Shown: piece after piece, positions 1 to 10,430 of the stretch
How positions within the stretch are numbered: the first letter of the stretch is position 1
Layout: each line of letters opens with the position of its first letter
Assembly (NCBI GenBank): GCA_004009845.1
Contig: RMBW01000186.1
Location: forward strand, 1 to 36,688
Direction: 5' to 3'
Source of the DNA: Davidsoniella eucalypti
Lineage: Eukaryota; Ascomycota; Sordariomycetes; Microascales; Ceratocystidaceae
DNA: 36,688 nucleotides
Made by a program: the position numbers and the translations under genes
The notes under the pieces: generated by a model
Seen by the model: only the letters and a program-made list of their open reading frames with translations
Database searches by the model: none
Told to the model about the DNA's origin: nothing

Positions 1-837
1 TGGCAGATTTATTGTCAAGTTTTCACCTAAGGATGTGGCCCTTCTCACCTTACTGTGACAATTGTATTCATGATATATGTCTATTTATCACTAGAGAGGT
101 TGCTTTGGAAGAGTTTGGTTGCTGATGTAGACGAAGCTGTTCTTCTTGTACCAAGCTTCACGTAGACTATACGACAATCTTCTAAATGAAACTTTACTAC
201 ATCATTTGATAGTATGATTATTGGTATGTAGGAATGACAGATTTACAAAAAGTCCAAAATTGAGAGATTCCTGCAATTTGCTTCATCTTAAACGCTGAAT
301 ACTATCGTTCTCAAGGAAATCTCTATCTGCTTGCGTAAAAAGCCGGCATAAGGCCAAACTATTGCATGATAGACCTTTGAGATAAGCATACTTCCGTTCG
401 ACAAAAACGTAATTATAGCTAGTTCAATATACTCTACTAAGGATTTTCACTAATACACTCTCATAGGACTTTTTCTTGCTAGTTAGAAATTCAAAGCCGT
501 TATAGGCTGAAACATGGTAAGTTGAGCAATGAGTATATGCTTCTCCTTTGCTTGATTCTTCATATATTGTTTATATTGCATATTGCCATGGAGCGTGGTA
601 TTATATTCCTGTAGTATCATATCCTATACTTCGGAACCAAGATTGTGTTCCTGTAAAAAACTACATATGGCAATAAATTTAATGGCTGCTCCTCCAGTAT
701 TTTTGAATAGTGTGTATAAGTGCTCATTTGATGTTCAAGAAAATGAGTACAAATATTTTGCCAAGAGTGGCAAACTCCACTTACAACGTCAACTAGTTAA
801 AGTCGGGGAGCGAGTCTTAGTAAATTATGACTTCATA
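1..837. other. AT-rich stretch without a recognisable gene
   Basis: I see no gene here. One open frame at 583-840 (plus) encodes 85 residues with no motif I recognise and AT-driven composition, so I do not call it. A single unit related to the downstream promoter repeat (TAGGACTTTTTCTT) lies at 464-477. Confidence 0.5.
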
Positions 838-911
838 TAGGACTCTTTCTTAGGACTTCTTAGGACTCTTCTTAGGACTCTTTCTTAGGACTCTTTCTTA
901 GGACTCTTTCT
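838..911. repeat. Six-unit tandem repeat, unit TAGGACTCTTTCT
   Basis: Six head-to-tail units of 10-13 bases: four of 13 bases (838-850, 873-885, 886-898, 899-911) and two shortened ones of 10 and 12 bases between them. The array lies about 390 bases upstream of the secreted-protein start at 1299, so it falls in the promoter region of that gene. Copy number could vary between strains (inference). Confidence 0.9.
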
Positions 912-1034
912 TTTCTCAGAATTCTTTGAGTATAAGAAGACGGTCTTTCTCCCCATCTAGGTGGTTTCTCCTTTCTCAAACTTCTTCCTCAACAACAACT
1001 TTTGGTTCACTTGGCTAATACCATCCGAGCAATT

Positions 1035-1093
1035 AACACAACTACCTTCACACTACTACTTTTATACAATTACCAATCAACACAACTACCTTC
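1035..1093. repeat. 15-bp direct repeat in the promoter/leader region
   Basis: AACACAACTACCTTC occurs exactly at 1035-1049 and 1079-1093, within a CT- and CA-rich stretch before the 1299 start. Such pyrimidine-rich sequence is common near fungal transcription starts. The repeat could hold duplicated regulator sites, but I recognise no known site. Confidence 0.8.
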
Positions 1094-1129
1094 TCACTAC
1101 TTCTTAAGTAGTATTAAAAGCTTCTTACA

Positions 1130-1268
1130 GTAAGTATTTGAATTCAATTTCATAATCTATCATCTCTTATCATCACTACCTTCTACCATCATAACACCGC
1201 CAATCATTTGCCCTTTCCCTCACCTTTTCATTTATTCATATTAAAGCACTGTTACTAACAATTCGTAG
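1130..1268 (+). other. Probable 5'-leader intron of the 1299 gene
   Basis: A GTAAGT donor starts at 1130, a perfect TACTAAC branch sequence lies at 1253-1259, and an AG acceptor ends at 1268, giving a 139-base intron wholly within the untranslated leader. The branch A is about 10 bases from the acceptor, which is short but acceptable for fungi. RNA reads would settle it. Confidence 0.5.
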
Positions 1269-1298
1269 CCTCATCTACAATTTTATATAGCAGTTGCA

Positions 1299-3296
1299 AT
1301 GCACGTTAGAGCTCTAATAGTGGTAACAGTTGCCTGGACACTATTTGTCCAGGCAGTTGTTGCATTTGCCACAAATGGCACCTACACTTGGGCTTCTGCC
1401 CACTCTCTCAATGAGGCTTCAGCCTCTTTGCTTTGGAGCCCGAGTTCCACTGCTTTTGCGCTCCCGGTGTCAACTATGGAGCCTGTGCTTGCCCAGAAGG
1501 CTACAAACTCCTCGTCCTCGCCTACCTCGGTCTCCGACATGGCCTCTCTAGAGACAAATGACTCTACGGTTGTGCAGTTGTTTACGTTTATGCCGCACGT
1601 GTCTTTACATGACCGTACTGGCAACAACGCCTTTAATGTCCACTCCGCGGACGTATTTGCCTACGGATCCGAAGACTCCGTAGCGTCTCTTTTTGCGTAC
1701 TCCGGTACGCCGCTCATTAACCTTGACCAGGTTTCTGAGCACCTACTTGCCATCAGCTTCGATGGAGCTGATAAACTCGCCATCGAGTTCACTACCATAG
1801 ATGCTGCCACCACCGCTCTGGATGTGTGGGCATCTGCCTTGGCTTCCAACTCTCAGGGCAGTGTCATGGTTATGACGCCAATTGGTTCTGTCAACTCACA
1901 GAACCATGGATGGTTCGGCGTCTCGGGCATCACTGCCCGAGGAAATACCATAATAGTGTTGGATGTCACACCCAACACAATCAATGATCTTGAGGATTGG
2001 AATGTCATGACTGACACAGCAGATGACTTCCAAAATGTCACGGATCCTCTGATGATCGAATTGGTCTCGGCTTCGGTAGATGATACCACGCCTTGGAAGT
2101 CAAAGTACATGTTCTTTGACTTCCAGCACAACAGTGGAATCACATACAGTGATTCTAACCTGGATCTAGGCCTAAAGTGCTCATCGTGTGCCGTATCTGG
2201 AGCCATTGGCTTCAGTTACCGTGCGGGAAAGCACCATGGTGGAGATTTTAAGATCTCAACCAAAGGTGTGGTCGCTCAAGCTTTACTTAGACTGTTTATC
2301 ACTGGCCATGCTGTCCAGGGACTTTCAGGTTCTCAGCAACTGGTAGCACTCCCACCGGTTGTTTTCCAGATCCCTGATATTGGCTCTGTGTCTCTATCAC
2401 TGAGTGACAGTATAGGTTATACTGTTAGTGATATCCAAGCGTACGCCCGGGTAGATTTTGGTGGCAAGATGACGGTCTCCGACGATAACCGTCTCTTGGC
2501 TCATGCCGATCGTAGAGTGTGGAAGAGCCGGGTCGGTGCTAATATCGAAGCATCGAAGTTCTCTCTTTACAAGCCGACTGTTTCAGGTGGCCTGTATGGA
2601 GAAGTCTATGTCTACCACGGGATTCATGCCGAGGTAGCATTCCGGGCAGCATTCATCGATGCCTCCGTCGCCGCCACTGTGGATTGGAAATTTCCCCAGT
2701 TCCACCTAACAGCTGGAGCCTCATATGACGAGGCTTGTGGGCTGTGTGGCGGAGGAAAGCTCGGCCTTTCCGGCAATCTAGCGCTGGAGAGTCTTACGAC
2801 AGTTGGGCTCAAGCCAACCATCTTTGGCAATGACTTGTCATGGTTGTCATTTACGCAATCTACCACCACTAAAGTGCTCGATTTGCTTGACTTCTGTGTC
2901 GCGTCAGGGCCAAAGTGTAAAAGCCGCTGGGTTGATTGGCACCACAAGAGATCATTCAGCAAAAAGGATGCTTCAAGGCTATTCAAGGGCTCGGACCTGA
3001 CTGTAACTCATGACGTTGAGTTGCCCTTCGAAACTGAAGATATGCCTTCCGATGTTGCTGATGATTTGTTTGACATGCTAGAGGATGATCGGACCAAGTG
3101 GTCCAAGACATCTTCTGGTGCCATGGTTGGCCGACTGATCGATATGGTTTCTGAGCGGGAATGGATCCCTGGCACCGTCAGAGAGCCGTTCAATCCTATC
3201 AAGGATGACTGGTCCTTGACCTCTGCCCAGAAATCTGAGATGCTCCGTATACATCCAGAGTATAAGGAGGATTTCGATGAATGGGAGCTTGAGTAA
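1299..3296 (+). CDS. Large secreted protein of unknown function (665 aa)
   Basis: A single open frame of 665 codons with an N-terminal signal peptide: a hydrophobic core around residues 5-22 and probable cleavage near VVAFA (20-24). The mature part is rich in Ser/Thr/Ala with several N-x-S/T sites. Six cysteines form a striking pattern: CSSC at 294-297, CGLC at 480-483, then C533 and C540. The stretch from about 290 to 530 alternates small and hydrophobic residues, consistent with a beta-rich fold. The C-terminal 100 residues are acidic and Trp-rich, with no GPI-anchor tail. The layout recalls the fungal secreted family with DUF7029/DUF7223-type domains, but that is from memory and unconfirmed. 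Start choice: first Met, directly preceding the signal peptide. It is the largest undamaged reading frame in the window and its base use is much less AT-rich than its surroundings. Role unknown; a cell-wall or host-surface role is only a guess. Confidence 0.85.
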   Translation: MHVRALIVVTVAWTLFVQAVVAFATNGTYTWASAHSLNEASASLLWSPSSTAFALPVSTMEPVLAQKATNSSSSPTSVSDMASLETNDSTVVQLFTFMPHVSLHDRTGNNAFNVHSADVFAYGSEDSVASLFAYSGTPLINLDQVSEHLLAISFDGADKLAIEFTTIDAATTALDVWASALASNSQGSVMVMTPIGSVNSQNHGWFGVSGITARGNTIIVLDVTPNTINDLEDWNVMTDTADDFQNVTDPLMIELVSASVDDTTPWKSKYMFFDFQHNSGITYSDSNLDLGLKCSSCAVSGAIGFSYRAGKHHGGDFKISTKGVVAQALLRLFITGHAVQGLSGSQQLVALPPVVFQIPDIGSVSLSLSDSIGYTVSDIQAYARVDFGGKMTVSDDNRLLAHADRRVWKSRVGANIEASKFSLYKPTVSGGLYGEVYVYHGIHAEVAFRAAFIDASVAATVDWKFPQFHLTAGASYDEACGLCGGGKLGLSGNLALESLTTVGLKPTIFGNDLSWLSFTQSTTTKVLDLLDFCVASGPKCKSRWVDWHHKRSFSKKDASRLFKGSDLTVTHDVELPFETEDMPSDVADDLFDMLEDDRTKWSKTSSGAMVGRLIDMVSEREWIPGTVREPFNPIKDDWSLTSAQKSEMLRIHPEYKEDFDEWELE

Positions 3297-3794
3297 GCTC
3301 GCCCAGTCAGCCACTCGATCCAATGCTGTGGAAAGGCATCTAGAGCTTGAGCTTGCCCGCTTTGGGTGCTAACATATTTATCAACCGTTTTCATCTTAGT
3401 AGTTGCAATTTAATTTCAAATCTTTCAATTCCAACAATTTGTACAATGTGTATCTGTGAATAGGTATGGTTTTATTCTCTTTCCAGAGTGTCTTTGCAGA
3501 GTGCAGACCGTGTAACTGAGGGGGTAGTGATCCTAGTCAGGCTATCAACTTTAGCACATACAAACTGTAGAAATATCAAGATAACATGGAAAAGCTATAC
3601 AGGCCGATATATTCTGTTAGCCTTCTGATAAGTACCACTACGATTTTTTGTTGACTCGCTCTTGTCCTTGTTAAAGGCGCTGTGCTGTTACCGGCTATAT
3701 TGCTATATCTGTTTGTCATACAATGAAGACTTTAGTATTCTTGTATACAAGGCATAAGGTAGTTAGTCATCTCCAGATATAGAAGAGCAAGAGA
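3297..3794. other. Intergenic, no gene seen
   Basis: AT-rich sequence between the secreted-protein stop and the remains of the transcription factor. It should include the 3' untranslated region of the 1299 gene. No repeat or RNA gene recognised. Confidence 0.5.
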
Positions 3795-4800
3795 GTCTTT
3801 ATTGTGCATAGTCGGACCTGAAATATCTTCCAGAATAGAGCGAGCGAGGCAACTTTTGTTGTAGTTCAGCCGATCCAAACTCTCGCAAGCCAGGTATGGA
3901 GAACTGGTAGAGTTCAACGTGAAGAACACAGATTCAGAAGTGCACAAAGACGGGTATCTGCTCCTCTTTACTACCAGCCCATTCTACAATGTTTTGCTCG
4001 TTAAGCCGCAAGTCGTCAGGGAGAGAAGCTGTGAAACTTGACACTTCATTTTGTAATCTGTTGACTTTTTCCATGGCTCGTGATGCTTTCCACTTTACTC
4101 TATGGAAATAGGCAGTAACCTCCGGAAAACCTTTTGGCTATACTTTGAATATGATGCTTAAGATTTATCAATCGTATAGTATAGTCTTGACATGCTCATA
4201 GGCGGCGAGCACGGCTTGGGGGTTTGTTAGACGTTAGGACGGAACTGATTGGTTTGCCTGGAAAGCATCCTCATTACAGGGGAGTTTGAGCTTCATGTTG
4301 TCTTCATTAAGACAAACATAAGCATCCAATCCACCTGTCAGAATCCTGTCCATATGAAACATATGCCAGGCTAATCTTCCTGAACATTTTTGTTGTGTGA
4401 AGGTTTTTTCTGAGCATGGCACATCCAGTTGCAGTCCTAGCATCACACGACATGCAACGGCAACTAGTTGCCAGCATTTGGCAGATTTTCCGACAAATAA
4501 GTTATGAACTATGTCCAGGGAATAGAGTGATAGATTAGACTCGTTCAAGCTACCAACATTCCTAAAGAGTTGGAATTCCCCTTTATCTATAACAGACGAT
4601 CCATCGGCTTGGGTAGTGGTGAATTTCCGCTTATTAGAAGAATATTCACAGTTCATGTTATCGGTGTCACATCTTCGGCAAGGCGGCTGATCGCCTGAGC
4701 ATTTAGTTTTGTGGGCATGACATCATAAGTAAGAAGGCCTAGGAGAAAGTCATTCCCTAGGCACTGGCTGGAACATCTCAGTGCATATATTAACAATCGT
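3795..4800 (-). pseudogene. Dead Zn2Cys6 fungal transcription factor
   Basis: Reading leftward, a binuclear zinc cluster is recognisable: C-x6-C-x6-C-x2-C-x6-C around CHAHKTKCSGDQPPCRRC (about 4722-4670). Its first cysteine is replaced by Tyr, and TGA stops lie at 4723-4725 and 4750-4752. The frame is then open to a TAA at 4234-4236 and carries the fungal-specific regulator domain: SLYSLDIVH, then WQLVAVACRVMLGLQL, then the RLAWHMFHMDR motif and KLPCNEDAF. Beyond the stop, and after frame changes, the later part of the family is visible (NPQAVLAAYEHV; SLPDDLRLNEQNI; a stop; HVELYQFSIPG). The stops fit CAA to TAA and CGA to TGA changes, and the lost Cys fits TGY to TAY, all C:G to T:A as in RIP. 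It cannot make a working regulator. It lies next to oxidoreductase genes, as pathway-specific regulators often do. Confidence 0.8.
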
Positions 4801-5039
4801 CTCTACTCTGCTACTCCTTAATAGTCACGCTCCACACTCTTTGAGTTTATCTTGAAATGCTAGCACTACAACATCATCATACAACCTATCTCCTTTAGAC
4901 TCTTGATGTTGATGTCTTCCAAGCAGTGAAATTAGCATATTCCTAAGCTCTCCATGGCTCAATATTGGCAACTCCTCGTATCGCGACCTAGACACAAACA
5001 GTGGCGCCCAGACCATGACCTTCACACACACACACCGTT

Positions 5040-5740
5040 CCCTGTCGTCAACAGTACCGATTCTATGCGAAATTTAAACCCTTCAACGAAACACGGCCTC
5101 TAGCTGTAGTCTGGGGCTATTTGGAGAAGCTGTTTGGGCCCTTCCCACACTTGATATCGTTTAAAACCCACGTAGGGAAGATCGAGAGACAGCCGGTCCC
5201 GAAACCGGCCCAGAACGGAGACTCGGACAAAGATGACGTGCCGCCGCCAAAGAAATGGAGATTGATGTTGCGCTAGGAAGGGATCTCGGTGGATGAAAAT
5301 CAGAATGTCAAAGATATGTGGTGGCAGGATGATTTTGACAACGTGATCGTCGCTTCGGGCCACAGAAGCGAAGATTCACAATATTTCCGGCCAGACGAAG
5401 CTCTCGCTGCTCATTCTGATAAAGACATCCACTCCAAGGCGTGGCGTGGAAGCGCCAACTATACAGACAAGGTAGGTAGAAGCATAGACACGCTATATCG
5501 TAGCTCATTCAACCTATGACAAACCCTTTTAACAGCAACTATAGAAATTTTTGGTTATTGGCAGCGGCGTCTCAGCTTCAGACATTGTCGAGAGTTTACA
5601 CGATGCTGTGACCCCAGCTAACCGCCTGTCAGGCTTTTACCAACATCTTGCGTTTCGGCGATTCAACCTTAACTGTTGCCATTTTGCGCTGGAGAATTTC
5701 ACGCTCTTCTCGGTCAAAAAGCTACGGCGGAGTAGATAAA
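5040..5740 (+). pseudogene. Flavin-containing monooxygenase fragment, inactivated
   Basis: The readable frame starts near 5043 and shows the middle of an FAD/NADPH monooxygenase: YLEKLFGPFPHLISFKTHVG, a TAG stop at 5274-5276, then DNVIVASGH, HSKAWRG and, after a 73-base intron (GTAGGT donor at 5472, TAG acceptor ending 5544), KFLVIGSGVSASDIVE, the NADP-binding Rossmann turn (GxGxSA). The join is in phase (YTDK then KFLV). The N-terminal FAD-binding GxGxxG part and the C-terminal third are missing; recognisable sequence ends near 5640 and the frame stops at 5737-5739. Family members add an oxygen atom to N, S or C centres in catabolism and secondary metabolism. The gene converges on the reductase at 5855-6923 and lies head-to-head with the dead regulator. 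Possible RIP origin of the stop (CAG to TAG). Confidence 0.75.
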
Positions 5741-5854
5741 GTGGACAGGATTGAAGTCTTCCAGGGTGTGGCTTTGATAAGTCTAGCCTAGCGTCATAAG
5801 TCTATTTATGCTGTTTTTCGTTTCACTGTATCTCTACCCCTTTCTGTATGTCGA

Positions 5855-6923
5855 TTATAGTCGTATGCGCACCTTTAGCTTGTTGTCTTTCACAATCTCA
5901 TCTTCACTGGCCAAAAGTTCCTCCATATCCCACTGTGCCATGATATATCTTCCCTGCAGCCAATCCCTCCTCCGCTCGACCAAAAACACGACGGCATCCG
6001 CACATAACCGTGGCGTCTCCGTCAACGCGGCATGTCTTTCCTTCGGTAGAGATTTGCCTAGGGCGGTAGCCACGCCTCCAGGATGCACCGCGAAGCCAAG
6101 AAGGCCGTATTCCTCTTCTTTTCCGTCTATTAGTTTGGGGTTACCGTATTCGGCCTCGATGAATTCGGTTAGTCGGAGCTGTGCTAGTTTGCTTACTTGG
6201 TAAGCACTAGCTCCCGGCGAGATCATCTGGCTAGCGAGAGAATTGATGTTGACCACAGTACGTAGACTCTTCTTTACCGGCTGTGGTTCCATGTTATCGG
6301 CATCGTGCTGTTGGTTATACTGTTGTAAGAGTAGAGGGATGAAATAGTGCATTCCTAAAAATGTTCCTTTGACGTTGACATCCAATGTCTCCATCCAAGC
6401 TTCAATATCTGCGTCTTTTATATGTTTTCGTGGCGGCATGACGCCCGCATTATTAACGAGAACGTCGAGTCGAGGAAACGCTTTCTTCACAGCTTCTGCC
6501 GCCTGCCTCACGCTTTCTGGTGCGGTAACATCGACAATCAGCGAAAGCACTGTCGGCGGTGCCCATCCTTTCTTCCCAGCGTTAGCACACGAGGCAGTAG
6601 CTAGAATGTCGGGTATCAAGTCGGTGGTGTCTGTTCGTGCTCCAAAGGCAATACCAGATGCACCGGCACGGGCAAATGAGTGCACCATCTCCATGCCAAT
6701 TCCACGTGAGGCTCCGCTGATAAAGACGTAGCGGCCGGTGAGATCACGTTCAGAGGCTCCTGAGTCGATAAGCGGGTAAGTGTCATGACGTAGGACATTG
6801 GTGAAATAGTAGCCTGTAGGAATTTGTATTAGTGGTATGTTTCTCGATATAGTAGTCTGTGTGACGCTAATAAGGGCGAGGATACTTACCCGTCGAAGGG
6901 TCTTCTATCGTACTAGTAGCCAT
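5855..6923 (-). CDS. Short-chain dehydrogenase/reductase, two exons (330 aa)
   Basis: Exon 1 is 6923-6890 (34 bases), the intron is 6889-6814 (76 bases; GTAAGT donor, CACTAATAC branch, CAG acceptor), and exon 2 is 6813-5855. Together they give 330 codons plus stop. A classical SDR: cofactor loop SGASRGIG at residues 44-51, NNAG at 132-135, N158, and the catalytic set S203, Y216 and K220 (GASAYQVSK), followed by HPGGVATAL. The family uses NAD(P)H to oxidise or reduce alcohols and ketones. About 40 residues precede the Rossmann fold. The start at 6923 is chosen because the short first exon is in phase and removes an otherwise missing cofactor loop. No stops or missing catalytic residues, so it is probably functional. 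Neighbours are a dead monooxygenase and a dead regulator, which hints at a former pathway cluster. The substrate cannot be told. Confidence 0.92.
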
Positions 6924-7490
6924 GGTGGTGGTTGGATACAAATTGTAACAGAGGCTAGAATAGGAAGATAAGAGCAAAATTCCTACAAAATGCCTTGAAT
7001 GGATCTTACAGATATTATCCCAGTATTAGTAAGACAAGCTTTGCTGTCATTTCCATGCCGTACCCGAAATAATCCAGTTATGGAATGAAGTTAGTCAGAC
7101 TTGGCTTGAGCTGACATTTTTCTTTCTCTTTTTTTAATAAGGTGGAAATGGAGCTTTGATAGCTATGTAGCACCTCGGTATCCTACGATACACAGCCCTG
7201 AACTGATACTAGTATACAATGTAAGGTGAAGGACAGCCTACTTCTCAACAGTGACAGGCCACTGAGATACAGAACATTTGTTATGGTTTCGTTATATGCT
7301 ATTCCTGCGCATTTCAACTTCTAATCCTTTCCGGGAAAACCCACCTCGTCGGGAACCTGTCTCAAAACCTCCGAGCATTTTGTAGCTCCTTATATTATAA
7401 GCCCTCTTAGAACAGTATGGTTACTACCTGACTGACATCTACCTTCTGCAGAACTCCGTAGACGCCGGCGCGGTGCTTCATCCATAGCAT
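6924..7490. other. Intergenic, divergent AT-rich sequence
   Basis: The upstream region of the reductase followed by AT-rich sequence. The only structure I recognise is the short dispersed repeat copy at 7138-7183. Confidence 0.5.
7138..7183. repeat. Dispersed repeat A, copy 1
   Basis: This 46-base stretch (TAAGGTGGAAATGGAGC at its start, GGTATCC at its end) matches 14520-14563, differing at a few bases in the middle plus a 2-base gap. Two copies 7 kb apart in gene-poor sequence suggest the end of a degraded mobile element; I cannot name the family. Confidence 0.75.
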
Positions 7491-7579
7491 CCGACTCGAT
7501 TACGCCAAATCTTTCTTTCTTACGGCCATGATCACTAGTCTCCTAGAGGCTCACTGAATAGCGGGGATGGTAGCCCCAC
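7491..7579. repeat. Dispersed repeat B, short copy
   Basis: Aligns with 26890-26990 through three anchors: CCGACTCGAYTACGCCAA, GATCACYAG and GGATGGTAGCCCCAC. Between the anchors the copy here is shorter and more AT-rich, as expected for an older or RIP-mutated copy. Confidence 0.7.
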
Positions 7580-7599
7580 ATCACTACAAACAGATATCT

Positions 7600-9734
7600 C
7601 TTTACCCAATGAAGTCTTTTTTTTTCCATACCATAACTAATTGTAGCTACATTGTTAAACAACCTTCAAGTTATTAGTAAAATCTAGTGACTTCATTTAC
7701 ATTACATGCTTCTACGTCGCAAATATGGCGATATCGTTTCTTACAAACCAGGTCTGTTTTGTTGACTCTGGCATCTCATTACATATATGTCCCCTAAACA
7801 CCAAAATTTATCTCAAGACTTATTTCATTAGCTACTACTGAAGGTATCAGGGCTTTGGCAGAACGAAAATTAGAAATTGAAGATTATAGAGAACTAGTAA
7901 TCAAGACATACGTCTGAGTCATGCTTAGCCTTGAGAAGTCACCTATATTCCAAGTTAGTACATAAATTACTCACCATCTCTAGAATTGTATAGTTGTCAT
8001 GAAGCGGTAACAAAAAGTGATACCAAGCCTGCTATAAGAGATTCTAGTAGGATTACATAAATGATCTAATTCACCTACTGAACACGATCTTGACAAACCA
8101 CTTCTTGAGAAGGCCCAAGTAATAATGGCCACAGCTCCAAACAGACAGTGACTAGCCGGACTAGTTTCATCTGTGTGCTTTCTTTTCTGGCACTGTGGAT
8201 TCCGACAGGAATATCTTAACCATAATGTAGCCACCTTTATGTAGAATACTATCCTACCTTGTATTGATGAATTTGCAAAGGTATCTAACAGTGTGGCTTG
8301 AATCTTAGAAGTTCGAAAGTTTCGTTGTGCATTTGATACAATATTCATGCTGTAATGTATACCAGCAGTAGGCAATATTAGTATCATTATGTATCATAAC
8401 CTTTCAGGTTCTACCAACTGCAATAATATCCACCTTGAACATTAAGAGGCACTATAAAATAAGATAACTTTAGTACTCATAGCTAGCTACATACCCTACT
8501 ATAAAATAATGTATATGGCTGGGTTTCTAGCAACTCTACGTTCTACTTAGTGATATCAGAAGGCCTCACTTTTGTTATCGGCACAATTTTGTCACCAGAC
8601 AGTGAAGTGAGTATGTGACAAATATTTCGATCACTTGAGTCCTTGCCGAACTCTGCAATGATAATATCAAAATACTTGATACACTTGATGTTCCTAAATC
8701 AACTTCTATTTGATTGTAAGCCACCTCTAAACCCAAAGATAGTTTGACTTCTCTCAATCCCTCACCCTCCAATTTCAATTATAAACAACCCACGGCTTGA
8801 GAAAAAGTAGCTTAGGTCATTTGATCATGATGATTTATAAACCGGGGGCAAACTAAAGAGACATTACTGCCACAGAACAAATGAACAAACTACAAAATCA
8901 TTAGGTATTGGTAATCAAATGACAAAGGGGCGATCATATCACAGCTAAGATGGCGGTATTTGAGTCATGTTATAAGTCATGGCAATTTTCTGCCTAGTAA
9001 CAGGTACGTCTTGATCATGGACAGTTTGTCGACATGTTACAAACAGGAAAATAAATATCTTGTTTCTCTGTGGAACCTATTAGAATCTTGGGCTATATCA
9101 GCAACTATTGCATCCTCTCAGCCTACCCCAAGCTCTTGTGGAACATCGAATAGTATATATACTAGGTCAGATCTTAGGTTCAATAGATTTCATTAGGTCA
9201 CACTCTTGTTTTGGTGAGGACTTTATCGGAAGGTTATGATAATACTTCTAACTGACTAGTTCGTTATTTCTCTAGGTAGTAGCCAGAATAACTACATACT
9301 TGAACAACACTTTGGACCCTAGATTGGCAGTGAGGGCTTATTCTTTCATATACATTAGACTTAGCTAGGCTAAGCTGGAAGTCGGTGGTAAGAATTTAGG
9401 CCCCAACGTTTACTTTGGTTGTTATTCTAGTACAGGAGTCTACAACTAGTACAGTTCCTTAGCTCATGATGAAGGGGAGGAGAGAGGGAGTATTACATTA
9501 GTCAAGTCCGGGCACAAACTAGAGCATCACTATCATAAGCATCTGTATAAGTATTGAGCTTTCATGACACCGAAGGACTGTTTTGCTTTCCTTTATTCGT
9601 TACATCATTCCGTAGCAACATCCTATTATTATCTTCTTACTTCTGAATTTCTTTCGTTTTACAGGGTCAACTTCATCTACTCTCTTTCCACTCTACTATC
9701 AACAACTTATCTTTCAAAACGGTATTTTTCACAG
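7600..9734. other. AT-rich stretch without a recognisable gene
   Basis: About 2.1 kb in which all open frames are short (at most 135 codons) and lack motifs. I see no RNA gene or clear repeat. It probably consists of strongly mutated old repeat DNA (inference from composition and frequent stops). Confidence 0.5.
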
Positions 9735-9930
9735 CATCATCGCTACTTTGGATGTCGCTGCCTCTCTGGCTAACGCTCACCTTGGCCATAAAATCGTAGA
9801 GGAGGCTCTTGAGCGACGTGGTTACCTCTCCGACGCTAAGCGTCATTCTCTTACTCACTGCGCTGATAAGCTCAAGGCTTGTGGTGTCACTGCCGGTACG
9901 CTAATCATGAGATCCAAAAGCGCTTTCTGA
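9735..9930 (+). CDS. Unidentified exon-like coding scrap
   Basis: After a TTTTTCACAG acceptor-like sequence ending at 9734, the sequence changes abruptly to balanced base content with codon-like third positions. It reads about 64 residues, including DVAASLANAHLGHKIVEEAL and HCADKLKACGV, ending at a TGA at 9928-9930. The upstream 180 bases are pyrimidine-rich, as in fungal leaders, but I find no convincing first exon with a Met. It may be the last exon of a small gene or a fragment carried by a repeat. I do not recognise the family. Confidence 0.3.
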
Positions 9931-10430
9931 CTTCTGTCCTGACTAACATCGTCACTTGAAGTATTGTTCAATACAAGATGGCTACGCCCCCGCTTCGCGC
10001 TGGGCACCACCAGGAAGAGCCTAAAGGAAAACTTCGGAAAGAAAATGAATGTTGAAGTCCCAAGGAAAAAAAGACCAAACACTGAAGATAGTCGTTGGTT
10101 TGCGGCTGGAAGGGTATTAAAGCATTGTGACCTGCTGTAGAGCCTACAACACTCGCCTATTGGCTGCTCCGGATGTGTTTCTGGGGATGTTTTGCTCTAA
10201 GGACTTCAAATTGCTTTATCTTAGGAGTTTTTCAAAAACATAATCTATGAAGATGGGTCATTCACCTCATATGCAAGAGCTCATGAAATGAAGTTTCGGA
10301 ACATTGGAGGTATACAGCAACAAATTGAAAAAAGGAGTTAGATTCTTGTAGAGGCATCAGTGTTAGATCAAGAGTTAAAAAATGAAAATAGATTTCAATA
10401 ACAGTTTTATTTTTTGTCCTTAACTCTATT
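9931..10430. other. No gene seen
   Basis: The first 150 bases keep moderate GC content and could belong to the same fragment as 9735-9930, but every frame has stops. The rest is AT-rich. Confidence 0.4.

Noticed and set aside
4825..5031. 68-codon minus-strand frame with ELRNMLISLLGRHQHQ and DDVVVLAFQDKLKE
   Set aside because: Reads somewhat like protein but is short, has no family I recognise and lies between two pseudogenes; not enough to call.
6369..6731. 120-codon plus-strand frame
   Set aside because: Antisense shadow of the conserved short-chain reductase.
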